Shown: positions 1-8,893 of the stretch, one piece after another | Layout of the letters: every line of letters starts with the position of its first letter | Position numbering within the stretch: the stretch's first letter is position 1 | Assembly: GCA_002751075.1 (NCBI GenBank) | Contig: NAOQ01000170.1 | Span: 102,956-122,033, forward strand | Source: Ichthyophonus hoferi | Lineage: Eukaryota; Opisthokonta; Ichthyosporea; Ichthyophonida; Ichthyophonidae | Length of the DNA stretch: 19,078 nt | Reading direction: 5' to 3' | The notes under the pieces: model-generated | Told to the model about the DNA's origin: nothing | Databases searched by the model: none | Seen by the model: only the letters and a program-made list of their open reading frames with translations | Made by a program: the position numbers and the translations under genes

Positions 1-739
1 TATTCCCAAAGATACCTAGGATTACCCAAAAAGATTTACTAGTATATTGCGGTGACTTTTAGCAATCGCAATGCCAATTAATTAAGGTCAGTATATAGCC
101 AATTAAAATATAGGTAAGTAATATCAAATGTAAATTATCAAAAAAAATAAAAAATAAAATAAACGTATTTGGAAACATTCTAGCTGAAAACATCTGACAC
201 AAAGCATCTCTTAATTTGGTGCTCCCTTAATTGCAAATGGATATATGTCACAGGGAGCAAATTCGCCTCTACTTATTTTGAACATAAAAGTTTAAATAGT
301 GGTAAAAATGCACACAAACACATAAGACCTGTGACACTGCAATAACCAAAGATTTCAAAAAGAATAAAAAAGATCAAAATAACCAATAAAGTCATGAACA
401 ATAACACATAAACCAATATAACCAAACCTTTGCGTTTCTTATCATTTTCTGACTGTATTTTATGGTCCAAACTACGAAAGAAACACCAAGGAGGTCTGGT
501 GCCCAAGACACCAACGAAAAAGCAATGCAAGATTTATTTAACTCCATGGCCGACCCACCAAAGATCCCACTATAGCAATTCATGTCAGTCAACTCACCAA
601 GGAAAAGAGACTTCTTAACGGGAGCTTCATTCTACACGCAAGCCCTATCATGCGCATCTGCTCCACACAGGCTGCTTTCGTAGAAAGCACTCCAGTCTAT
701 GTTTCAATCACATGGCATATAGCAACAAGATCTGGGCAA
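1..739. other. Non-coding stretch, nothing recognised
   Basis: This is AT-rich DNA with short reading frames on both strands that overlap one another and match no family I know. It adjoins the copia fossil. Part of 480-739 may be a decayed leader or gag region of that element, but I see no gag motif or zinc knuckle to support this. Confidence 0.5.
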
Positions 740-2573
740 GGTGGATAGGTACCATTATATTATATTGAAGTCACATCCGACTGACCAAAATATTGTGCTA
801 AAACAAATTCTGTATATGGAGTCTGCACCTACTAATCTTTTCTATACTTTTTTCCTATGTGGGCAGGATGTAATCATTACTTCTTCTGCTAGCCTAGTGA
901 CAGTTACAATTGACAGAAGTACTATCCTTGTAGGACGACCCTATAAGGAGGATCTTTGCATCCTCAATGTTGATATTATTCTCTCCTACACATCTTTCTG
1001 TTTCTGCAAACTGATCGCAATAGCAGAACCAGACATCAACATGACTAAGGCAACATGCTTAGCAACATGGGTCACAAATGACAACACATAAAGCCCCTCA
1101 ACCATGAACGCCATCACATATGCATGGTGACATTACATATTCATGCATCCATTTGACACAAGTCTTCAGCAGGCTCTACCACATTACAAGAAAACAGTGC
1201 CACCTAGGGAGAGCTTGCTGTGCAATACCTGTCCCATTTACAAAATTACCATAGCGGAGTTCAATACGCAATAATATGTTCATATCTACTGGAAAGCATA
1301 TACAGTGACATTATTGGTCTACTGAGAAGATCAAAGGACAACTGCTATTGTATCATTACTTTTATAAACAACTATATGCACTGCACAACTATATATTTCA
1401 TGGCTCCAAAAGCTAATGTTTCTAAGTAATTTAGGACTTTTAAAGTGGTAGCAGAATTCTTGCATTCAGTTCTCAAAATCATTCATCTCTTCTCATACTA
1501 AGGACAGGAGTAAGCGATTAGGAGCCTCTATAGACTACATGACTCCGTAATACTGTTGAACAGGGTTCCAGATAGCTTCCTATGATCAATGCATTTTTAC
1601 TCTATAAAGACCAATCTTTGCCTGTGCAAATCACAAGGAAAAAAAGTTTCATGTATATTTGTATCTATGTTGATGGCACATGTACATTCTTAGAAAACGT
1701 AAATAAGTGGTTTATCAACACAACTTCTGCAAAATACCCCATCCATTCCATAGAATTTCCAAACGTCTTCCTCAGGTGCACAATCAGTAGGAACCCCAAA
1801 GGATGCATTCTATAGTCCCAATGTGGATGCATAACCAAATTGGTTAAGAACTATGGCCAACATGATAGGCGATCAGTGGGCATGTCCATTCTTGCAGAAC
1901 ATAGTTTGCCAACATTGAAGATAGACCACACTAGCCATATGACCTAACTGCATATGCCTCCCTCATCAGGCTTTTAAACTGGGTTAACCAATCTGGTGGA
2001 CCTGATATCACCTTTAGCATAGGTTTCCTCACCAGGTACTCTGCTAAACCCGTCCTGAACCAGTATGAGGTGCTAATTCATCGCCTAAAGTACTTGAACA
2101 TGTCCCCAACAGAGATAATAGTCTACAAGTCAATGCCAGTCAGTCAGATTGGCTACTCTGATGTGGATTTCTTAACACAAGGATACAATAACAGAAATAG
2201 TACTAGTGGTTATTGATTTTTTCTATTTGAATGATTGCTGGTTTGGAGGAGCTGAAAACAAACCATGTGTACCCTCTCATCAACAGGAAGTGAACTCATG
2301 AGCATGGCAGCAACAACGTAACAAAAATTGCATTAGATTGAAGCATTAATGGATAAATTGGGTTTTGTGACCGGGAGAGTACTACTCTATAGAAAACGCA
2401 TGTGTGCTTTATGCTTATGCAGCAAGATGTATACCCCCAATGGCACATATCACATTAATGCTTATTTCCACTACATCGAGGAAACGGTATGCAACAATGA
2501 AATTGTGGTCATGAGCATCTCATCCAAAGATCAAGCGGCTGCCTGTTTGACCAGCTATTTTAGATTTAGTTAA
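740..2573 (+). mobile_element. Ty1/copia retrotransposon pol fossil
   Basis: This is a decayed pol region of a Ty1/copia (Pseudoviridae) LTR retrotransposon, read on the + strand. Short peptides in several frames match family landmarks. About 740-1090 looks like the protease to GAG-pre-integrase region. About 1220-1430 looks like the integrase core (IYSDIIG, then a TFINNY-like stretch in place of TFIDDY). About 1580-1815 looks like reverse transcriptase around the YVDD box (seen as IYVDG). About 1960-2573 covers the end of RT and RNase H (GYSDVDF, NSTSGY, LSSTGSELMSMAA, then a HINAYFHYIEE-type stretch). The order PR-IN-RT-RH is the copia order and differs from Ty3/gypsy. The element is broken, with several breaks, and is shorter than a full copia pol. 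No flanking LTR pair was found. The decay suggests an old insertion. The family call is secure; the outer limits are approximate. Confidence 0.85.
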
Positions 2574-3755
2574 TTCCAGGTGGTCAATAAATTCCTGTCT
2601 AAAAACCAAATTATAGGTAAAAATATACTACATTTTATTCAGGAAAAAGCCATCATGGCTACATCACTGAGTTAACAGCTTTTCTTTGTGTTTTTGGCTT
2701 TCTCTGACATTTAAGACAATGAAAGAGTAGTTTGAAACTGTTAACTCCAAAGGAACTTGTACTACAGCTGACAAGTTGTCAGCAAGTGGTCCATGGAATT
2801 ATTGGTCCTAATATTAGTTGTTTGAATAGCGTTCTTAATCTGATGAAATGATTCATTAATATAGATTACTAGAATATGAGCAATTGGACTGGTGATGAGG
2901 ATATCAGCTAAAAAACCTATCCAAATAAAGATACAAACATTAGACCAATTGGAAAAAATTGATCAAGTCATGATTACGAAATAATAGTGTGTTTTACTAA
3001 TTTTATGCGACTTAGCCTTAGCAAATAAGCATTTATATAATCATTTTTATTTTGGACTGAAATATGGAACACACTGAAAACAGCTACATTGACATCTGCA
3101 ACCAACATAGGTTGCGAAAAAATAACGGAACAAAAACAAATATTAAACCCATGAATAATGATATATAAACCATTATAAACAAAGCTTTACATGTCTTACT
3201 ATTTGTTAATCATATCTTATATTTTCATTGATAGAAGATACTTAGCATAAATTTTATAGCCATCATATTTTCTTTTATTATCTAGTTCTTTTTTAACACT
3301 TGGTTATAATCATCAGTGTTTAGATATTTCTTCTACCTATTGAGCATAATGATAGCTATTTAGTTATTTGTGATAGTAATAATAATTATGACATACACCC
3401 AGTCTTAGTACTTCTCACTGAGTGTTCACACTGTACTATTACCACAAACACCCCCAAGTTTATTAATGCAAAATTCATTCCTGAACTTGTAAAAAAATAC
3501 TATAAATAGCCAATCATAGAACCATCATGCACACCTTCTCTTATATAAAACTCATTTTAATGTTCTATTGAAAGTGGATTAGAGCTAAGCACTGTCTTTA
3601 TTACTAGCCCAGCAGGAAACATTTCTCCGCCTAATTTGTGTCCCTGAAGTCTGTGGGCATCACTGGAACTACTGAATATTCTTATATTAGAATAACTATT
3701 TACCATTACTATTGCTATTTTATGGTATTTAGATAAGTATGCTTCCATAGTGTGC
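2574..3755. other. Non-coding AT-rich spacer
   Basis: No supportable gene is present. The DNA downstream of the copia fossil should contain its 3' non-coding end and LTR, but I find no clear polypurine tract or TG...CA terminus. A small hairpin (GCAACC/GGTTGC near 3100) and CCAAT-like and TATA-like strings near 3500-3550 are too weak to call. Confidence 0.5.
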
Positions 3756-3775
3756 ATGTATGTACGTACATACAT
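3756..3775. repeat. 20-bp perfect palindrome
   Basis: This stretch equals its own reverse complement over 20 bp (ATGTATGTAC followed by GTACATACAT). It is a head-to-head pair of ATGT/ACAT tetranucleotide runs and is probably a slippage-derived simple repeat. Confidence 0.8.
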
Positions 3776-4820
3776 ATACATGTGAATTCTAATTATATTA
3801 TTTGAGAATAATAGTATATCTCTGGATTGTTGAATTACTTTAAGTTGGCTTATTTTAAGTAAAAGATATGATTGGGTTATTTACTATGTTGAAGGGAAAG
3901 TATATTCCCACCTGTCATTTAAGTAAAACTCCTTTCATACTAAATACATATTGTAGATTTTACCGCCTATCAGCATTAAGATCTTACTCATAGTACAGAA
4001 CCATTGTACGGTATTTCGCGAGTCAAAAAAAATTATCTGACCCGCGATTCTTATAGTCCCGAACAGGACTAACTAGTTAAATAAATCTGTCTTACTTTCA
4101 ATTGAATCAGCTGCCAAAAATAATATAATGTATGTCGAGTTAAAATAAGAAGCAAGTATTACTCACCTGTTAAATATGTTCCAATATTAATTGTATATTC
4201 AAACATTGTATACAATAATATTATCAGAAAGTTACAATCAAAATCGTAAACGAGTGCTTAATCCCTAGAGCAAGTAATCACTTGTCTTATACATGTTATG
4301 TAAATTCATGGCATCACGACCTTGTTGGCCCAACGAATAGTAATCAATTTTTATTCTCATCGGAGTCAATTAACCAATCCCAATTTGCAAATTAATAAAA
4401 GACAATCCAGTATAAAAGTAAGTTCTGGACGCTAGCTTTGTTCATCTAGGAAACTTAACCACAAGTTCTGTTTGATTAGGTACATATATATTCTTCCTTT
4501 ATATTTGCATAGATAAGGATAATATTTTACAATAAAACTATTTCTTGATTACCCACTTCTATACTTATAGAAGCAGGAATATGGAGTCCTCCCTATACTC
4601 CGAATCTTATAGGGATATCAACGAGACCATCCGAAAGGGATCTCGCATAGAGAAATGGAGCAAAGACTCGCCTGGTGACATGGTCATCGATTCCTTACAT
4701 TCTAGTCTAAATTGTGATTGCTTAAAACATGTTATCAAATTTGGTATTTTATTTGTAGGCTTGGAGTGATTTGTATATCTTTATGTCTTATACTGTTTAA
4801 TTATGCGAAGGAGCCCTGCT
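3776..4820. other. Non-coding spacer with CCAAT/TATA-like strings
   Basis: Apart from the two hairpins at 4017-4071, no gene is supportable. Positions 4370-4440 carry a CCAATCCCAATT stretch followed by TATAAAAG, which resembles a core promoter or the U3 region of an LTR. An ATG frame at 4580-4769 downstream has no recognisable domain. I list this region as undetermined. Confidence 0.4.
4017..4071. repeat. Two adjacent GC-rich hairpins
   Basis: The first hairpin pairs 4017-4025 (CGCGAGTCA) with 4038-4046 (TGACCCGCG), a 9-position stem with one mismatch and a 12-nt loop. The second pairs 4054-4059 (TAGTCC) with 4066-4071 (GGACTA) around a 6-nt loop. They stand out in AT-rich surroundings. They could be a structured RNA or a terminal part of an unrecognised element, and the sequence does not decide. 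Confidence 0.5.
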
Positions 4821-4938
4821 GGTTGTTACCAATAATTACCTATTTTGGACTATATATGCAATAGTAGTCGCCAAAAATATTAAATAATTACAGTTATATA
4901 GAGAAATATCTAAAATTAAATAAATATTCCGTTTTAAC
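4821..4938. repeat. Dispersed repeat B, copy 1
   Basis: This copy aligns in the same orientation with 13651-13760. Shared blocks are GGTTGTTA, TATGCAATAGTA, AGCTATATA-like and AAATATC-like strings, ending in TTTTATAAC / GTTTTAAC. The similarity is clear but diverged, with small gaps. The nature of the element is unknown; an old LTR or non-autonomous element is possible. Confidence 0.55.
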
Positions 4939-5580
4939 GTTTTAACATTGCTGATTAGTTATTTTAAAGAAGATTGAAGCTTGTAGTATAAAGCTCAAAC
5001 TACCTTGAAGAACTTTTAATCTTTCATATTCTAAATAGTTTGTATTTACAATTTAACTCTCACACCCCTTCTATAGTCCATTATACCTTTAAGCTGCACA
5101 ACTTATTGACATGTGTTCATTAGTACATTTCATTCTTAGCTCATTTAGTCTAAAATATTTTTAAATGAATTTTAAGCAGCTTGCACACTATCAGTTTAGT
5201 TAAATGCAGTTTGTCTATATGTTGCGTTCAGCTGCCATTTTAGCCTAACACTATGATATGTTCAATTACACATGTACTGTCTTTGTTAATAAAATAAGTA
5301 AATATTGGGATATTGGGATAGCTATAGATATCAACTCGTAAAAACAATTCTTTATACACATATTTGCTGAAGTATGTGTAATATGTTACGATGACTTGGT
5401 GTTGTTGTGATCATTATGTGTGATCATGAATTATGATTACAAGCATTTGCGTTACTCACTACCATTTCCGATTATATGAAGCCATTTCCTGATTCCCAAG
5501 CTTCTTACAATTTCAGAACACCAAGAGCTTCTGAAATAACTACTGACTTAGTATCCAAAAATAGTAAACGTTGTAGCTAT
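4939..5580. other. Non-coding spacer
   Basis: No gene is recognised. It contains a short tandem duplication of ATATTGGG near 5304-5321 and is otherwise ordinary AT-rich sequence. Confidence 0.5.

Positions 5581-5607
<27 letters not shown>
5581..5607. repeat. (TA)n microsatellite
   Basis: This is an uninterrupted run of about 13 TA dinucleotides, flanked by mixed AT-rich DNA. Such a tract is likely to vary in length. Confidence 0.95.
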
Positions 5608-5612
<5 letters not shown>

Positions 5613-6275
5613 AATAAATCTTTCTGTATCGAAAAACGTTTATATGTACGTATATTAACCTAATAGCTTTATTAAAAATATTGTTATCAGTGGAAATAGA
5701 ACAGAACTAGCGCGTCACTATATGATCAATAAACATGGACCTGAATCAATCTGGAGCACATCATTACATACAGTATTTAGAAAGCTACGTTATACAGCAT
5801 TTAAGCGCTGGACTTCTTAATCATAACAAGTATATAAAAAAGTTAGCTGTGCTAGCATTTCTTATAGTTCTAATCAGATACAAGAATAGAGATAAGAAAA
5901 TATCTAAATAAACATAACGAGCAGTTTATGCCTAATTAAACGTATCAAAAACTACCGTCTTGATATTATTTAAACTGTGCCAATTGATTCTCTCCCAAAA
6001 ATTTCAAAAAGAATCAAGTACAATACTCGGATGTCTTCATTTGGAACAAGCCTTCATTCTGGAGCAAACTAGATTCGTTAATTTAGACAAATCCTCTCGT
6101 ACCATAAATTCTTTTGAAACTAAGAGAATATGCACATACCTGACTCCTAACGAAAATATAATCATCAACTATAAAATTACAATAACCAATCCGGATACAG
6201 GAGATACAAACTTTCATTAAGGACTTGGCACTCAGTTATCACCAATGGGCCAATAAAAGGAAGTTAAATTATTAT
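5608..6275. other. Non-coding spacer with an unassigned open frame
   Basis: A frame without an ATG at its head stays open from about 5960 to 6220 on the + strand (about 86 codons). Its amino-acid make-up is not obviously abnormal. It has no recognisable motif and no clear splice partners, so I do not call a gene. A CCAAT-rich patch follows at 6240-6255. Confidence 0.4.
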
Positions 6276-6562
6276 TGTAATACCTATTAATTTATTTATT
6301 TGCATTGGAATATGACGTATATTATATTCACTTATTATCTGCTATTAATCAAATAGTAGATATTATCTGCCAACCCTAGTTAATAATGATTCAGATAGAG
6401 TTTAATTCCTACATACCATATTATATTAGATATACAGTGTAATTCGAATTCAGTCTCACTGCCTAACATGTGTTTAAGATGGTATAAATAATTATAACGT
6501 GGTTGAGATGCGGCTTTTAGTTTTTTTCACACTGTAGTCCGCCACCTGAAATGCATCATTGT
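6276..6562. repeat. Dispersed repeat A, copy 1 (~287 bp)
   Basis: This copy aligns along its whole length with 13090-13377 in the same orientation. Landmarks shared in order include TTTATT, ATCTGCTA, AATTCCT, the best block ATTATATTAG-ATACAGT, AATTCAGTCTCACT, ATATG/ACATGTGTTTA, GTATAAA, TTGAGA, and TCATTGT at the end. The copies are nearly equal in length but well diverged, so both are old. Similarity may fade out upstream to about 6230. They could be solo LTRs or a non-autonomous element. I found no protein-coding signal. Confidence 0.7.
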
Positions 6563-7483
6563 CAGTATAAGGAATCATGTATCTCAGTCTTTCCCTTCAA
6601 CAGTCAGGGTAATGGCTTAATAAATGTAAGGTATGTTTCTCCTATACTTTTCCCATTTCTACACAAACAACTTTCTCTTCCAGGCCTTGTTTATTCTTAT
6701 TTAAAATCTGGACAAATTGCTAAGACACAAATGGCTATATAGAAGATATTGGAGATAGTAACAGTTAAATGTTTGGTCAATAACAAACAACAATTAAAAG
6801 TTTACAACTTGAGAACCACCTTCCCTACCACGAGCAATTTTAGATATATTTGAATCCTAACTCCCGTACAAAGAAGTCGTCCCAATTAGTACTATTGTTA
6901 GTTAAAATCATTGTAGTTGATTATGAACTCACATGATTATGAACCTACAAGTTTTTGATGTAACCTGTGCGTAATTTTCTTATGGTGATATTGACATCCG
7001 AATCTTACTTAATCATCATTTGGGTCTTTGAGAAAAGATTGTCCAAATATTTGAATAAGTTTATCTTATTGATTTATTCCGGAGTGCAATCGGAGTCTCT
7101 GAAATGTACACCATCTGAGCAAATGGTTTCAGAAACGCTTTAGGTAATTAGACATTAACAAAATTAGCCTTCTACACATGTACAATAAACTCCAAAACTG
7201 ATGGTCTCCCATTTCAATTGTTAATACTCAATTTTCATTTTTGATGCTGAATAGGAGAGTTGCCACCTCTATAACGGATTATCAGCATTTGGCCAGTCTT
7301 ATCTAACAGATTTCCCATGTATATAGATAGATTCCGGAATGAACAATGTTGGTAATAAAACTTTTTAGTTTCGTTACACTATAAAGATTGAACGTATGTG
7401 TGAATGAATGAATAAATGAATAATTGATCAAGTGAGTCACTGTGTGGGTTGTTCGTACCACTACCTGAATAATCCGGTCACCC
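6563..7483. other. Non-coding spacer
   Basis: No gene is recognised. Near 7400-7430 there is a short degenerate GAAT/AAAT simple repeat. The remainder is featureless AT-rich DNA. Confidence 0.5.
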
Positions 7484-7766
7484 AGTTATGATAAGAATCT
7501 TAACGGGGAATTGACATCAAAATATTATAACATGAGTTGTAGCTAACTTATTGTCAGAATAAGCCATTATTAAATTTCATAATATTAGAATTTACAATTT
7601 ACCAGAATAAGCTATTATTAAATTTCATAATAATAGAGTTTACAATTTACCATAATAAGCTATCATTAAATTTCATAATAATAGCTAGATTCTGACAATA
7701 AGTTAGCTACAACTCATGTTATAATATTTTGATGTCAATTTCCCGCCAGGATTCTCATCAGTAACT
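7484..7766. mobile_element. MITE-like element with long inverted arms
   Basis: This is a ~283-bp element bounded by inverted repeats. The arms 7509-7560 and 7689-7740 are perfect reverse complements over 52 bp. Outside them the match continues with mismatches to about 7484 on the left and 7766 on the right, giving arms of about 76 bp. The centre holds a 48-bp tandem repeat. There is no coding capacity, so it would be non-autonomous and depend on a transposase elsewhere. I could not settle the target-site duplication, so the superfamily is open. The perfect inner arms suggest a recent origin or sequence correction between the arms. Confidence 0.7.
7557..7690. repeat. 48-bp tandem repeat inside the MITE
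   Basis: Units start at 7557, 7605 and 7653, an exact 48-bp spacing. Each unit begins (G/T)AATAAGC and contains its own small inverted repeat (GCTATTATT ... AATAATAGC in the best copies). The third unit runs into the right arm of the element, giving about 2.7 copies. Confidence 0.85.
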
Positions 7767-7823
7767 TTAACCCAAAATTGGGTCGAGTCGGCGGGTTCAA
7801 ACTTTACAGATTGATCATATCTG

Positions 7824-7930
7824 GAATTTACAATTTACCAGAATAAGCTATTATGAAGTTTTATAATAATAGCTAGATTCTGACAATAAGTTGGCTACAA
7901 CTCATGTTATAATATTTTGATGTCAATTTT
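7824..7930. repeat. Extra partial copy of the MITE right half
   Basis: This stretch repeats 7636-7742 in direct orientation, offset by 188 bp. It covers the last 48-bp unit plus the 52-bp arm, with one difference in the arm (TTGGCT for TTAGCT). The outer arm segment present in the main copy is missing here. It is either a tandem duplication of the right half or a second, truncated insertion. Confidence 0.85.
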
Positions 7931-8696
7931 ATAAGTTAATTTCGAAGTTTATTTTTTCTCCTGTTCTGAAATACGCGTCAACTATTCAATACGGGACTGT
8001 TGTCCATAAAGGTTCGCACAACAATAAACTACTCCCAATTTCAAGCTGCCAAACTCTACCAGGCCTCTTGCACCACGTCATTTCATTGGGGCATTCGTGA
8101 ATGCACTTAACAATCACAGGATATTAATTAATCATGAATTCTTTAAATCCTGGTGCCTTTACCCAGGCAGAAACCTTCGGCGAACTGGATTTTTGTAAAA
8201 AAAATAAAAAAGTTCCGCGAACCAATTGTTTTACCCTCTTGTACACAAATATTTTAAACTAACCAATGATACAACACCAAAATTTAAATAGAATAGTTAT
8301 TAATTATAAAATAAATATGATTTCTTCTTTTAAGCAATTATCATGAAGCATTTAGACAACACCATTCCATGGCGGCCAAAATGCAAACTTACCCCATTTT
8401 CATTCGTAAGTACACTATGCAATCGGTATGTATGTGAATGTAATCGATTTGTGCATTTTTATTACGTTATAATACAGATCGAACATTGGCTTTGAAGAAT
8501 TAGGGTAACACGCATCAATGCATTGACAATACTCTCAATTTTACTGCTATAATGGGGGCATAAGTTGACTAAATTTGGTAGCAGTTCTTCACATTTGCAC
8601 CCACTGTTAAGAAAACAGAGCAGTAAAATATAATTCTAAAGAATTCTTTTCAAATCTTTTTCTGAGCAAATGAAAAATCTTGTATTATAAGATCAT
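7931..8696. other. Upstream region of the mannosyltransferase gene
   Basis: No gene is recognised. This is the likely distal promoter of the gene starting at 8894. It includes an 11-bp inverted repeat, 8538-8548 (ATTTTACTGCT) with 8619-8629, bracketing a 92-bp segment. That could be a very small element or chance. Confidence 0.45.
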
Positions 8697-8704
8697 TATA
8701 TAAA
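8697..8704 (+). promoter_or_regulatory. Candidate TATA box (TATATAAA)
   Basis: A consensus TATA string lies 190 nt before the ATG at 8894 and 30-37 nt before the upstream ORF start at 8734. The AT-rich background makes chance matches common, so this is only the best-placed candidate. Confidence 0.35.
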
Positions 8705-8733
8705 TCAATATACCCTTGACAAGAAAACCATTC

Positions 8734-8850
8734 ATGAAATCAATAAGTAGATTATCTACTTACCTGTCTATCTACCACCTCCCTACCTACCTACCCCCCT
8801 ACCCACCTATCTATCTATCTACCTATCTACTTGCTTATCGAATATTTTGA
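8734..8850 (+). CDS. Upstream ORF, 38 codons, through a CTAY repeat
   Basis: An ATG at 8734 opens a 38-codon frame ending in TGA at 8848-8850, 43 nt before the mannosyltransferase ATG and in a different frame from it. Most of the peptide is encoded by the CTAC/CTAT tetranucleotide repeat, giving a Tyr/Leu/Pro/Ser-rich low-complexity product (pattern such as YLPTYLPPYPPIYLSTYL). If transcription starts near the TATA box at 8697, ribosomes would meet this ATG first, and it could reduce translation of the main frame. If the transcript starts further downstream it is irrelevant. The peptide itself probably has no function. Confidence 0.3.
   Translation: MKSISRLSTYLSIYHLPTYLPPYPPIYLSTYLLAYRIF
8756..8831. 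repeat. CTAC/CTAT tetranucleotide microsatellite
   Basis: This is a run of CTAC, CTAT and CCTAC-type units, all pyrimidine-plus-A on the coding strand, ending about 63 bp before the ATG at 8894. On the opposite strand it reads as repeated GATA/GTAG units, including GATAGATAGATAGG, which could bind GATA-type factors. It probably lies in the promoter or 5' UTR. Confidence 0.9.
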
Positions 8851-8893
8851 ACGGCTATTTTACTTTTTGTATTCCCTAGCACAGAGGTCAAAT

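Noticed and set aside
273-530. Minus-strand frame with an apparent membrane segment
   Set aside because: The hydrophobic run comes from A-rich sequence read in reverse, and overlapping frames on both strands are equally open.
3557-3781. Minus-strand 74-codon frame
   Set aside because: Part of it is the ATGT/ACAT palindrome, there is no recognisable domain, and its length is within chance.
5960-6220. 86-codon open frame
   Set aside because: It has no ATG at its head, no motif and no splice partners. It is mentioned only in the spacer note.
7794-7805. tRNA/SINE B-box-like string GGTTCAAACTT
   Set aside because: No A box lies at the right distance upstream and no cloverleaf can be drawn.
8538-8629. 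92-bp segment with 11-bp inverted ends, as a tiny MITE
   Set aside because: An 11-bp match within 100 bp is expected about once by chance in AT-rich DNA of this length. It is noted only in the upstream-region entry.
8831-8893. N-terminal extension of the mannosyltransferase from a TTG codon
   Set aside because: The frame is open, but the codon at 8831 is TTG, most of the upstream frame is microsatellite, and the ATG at 8894 gives a normal basic tail plus membrane span.
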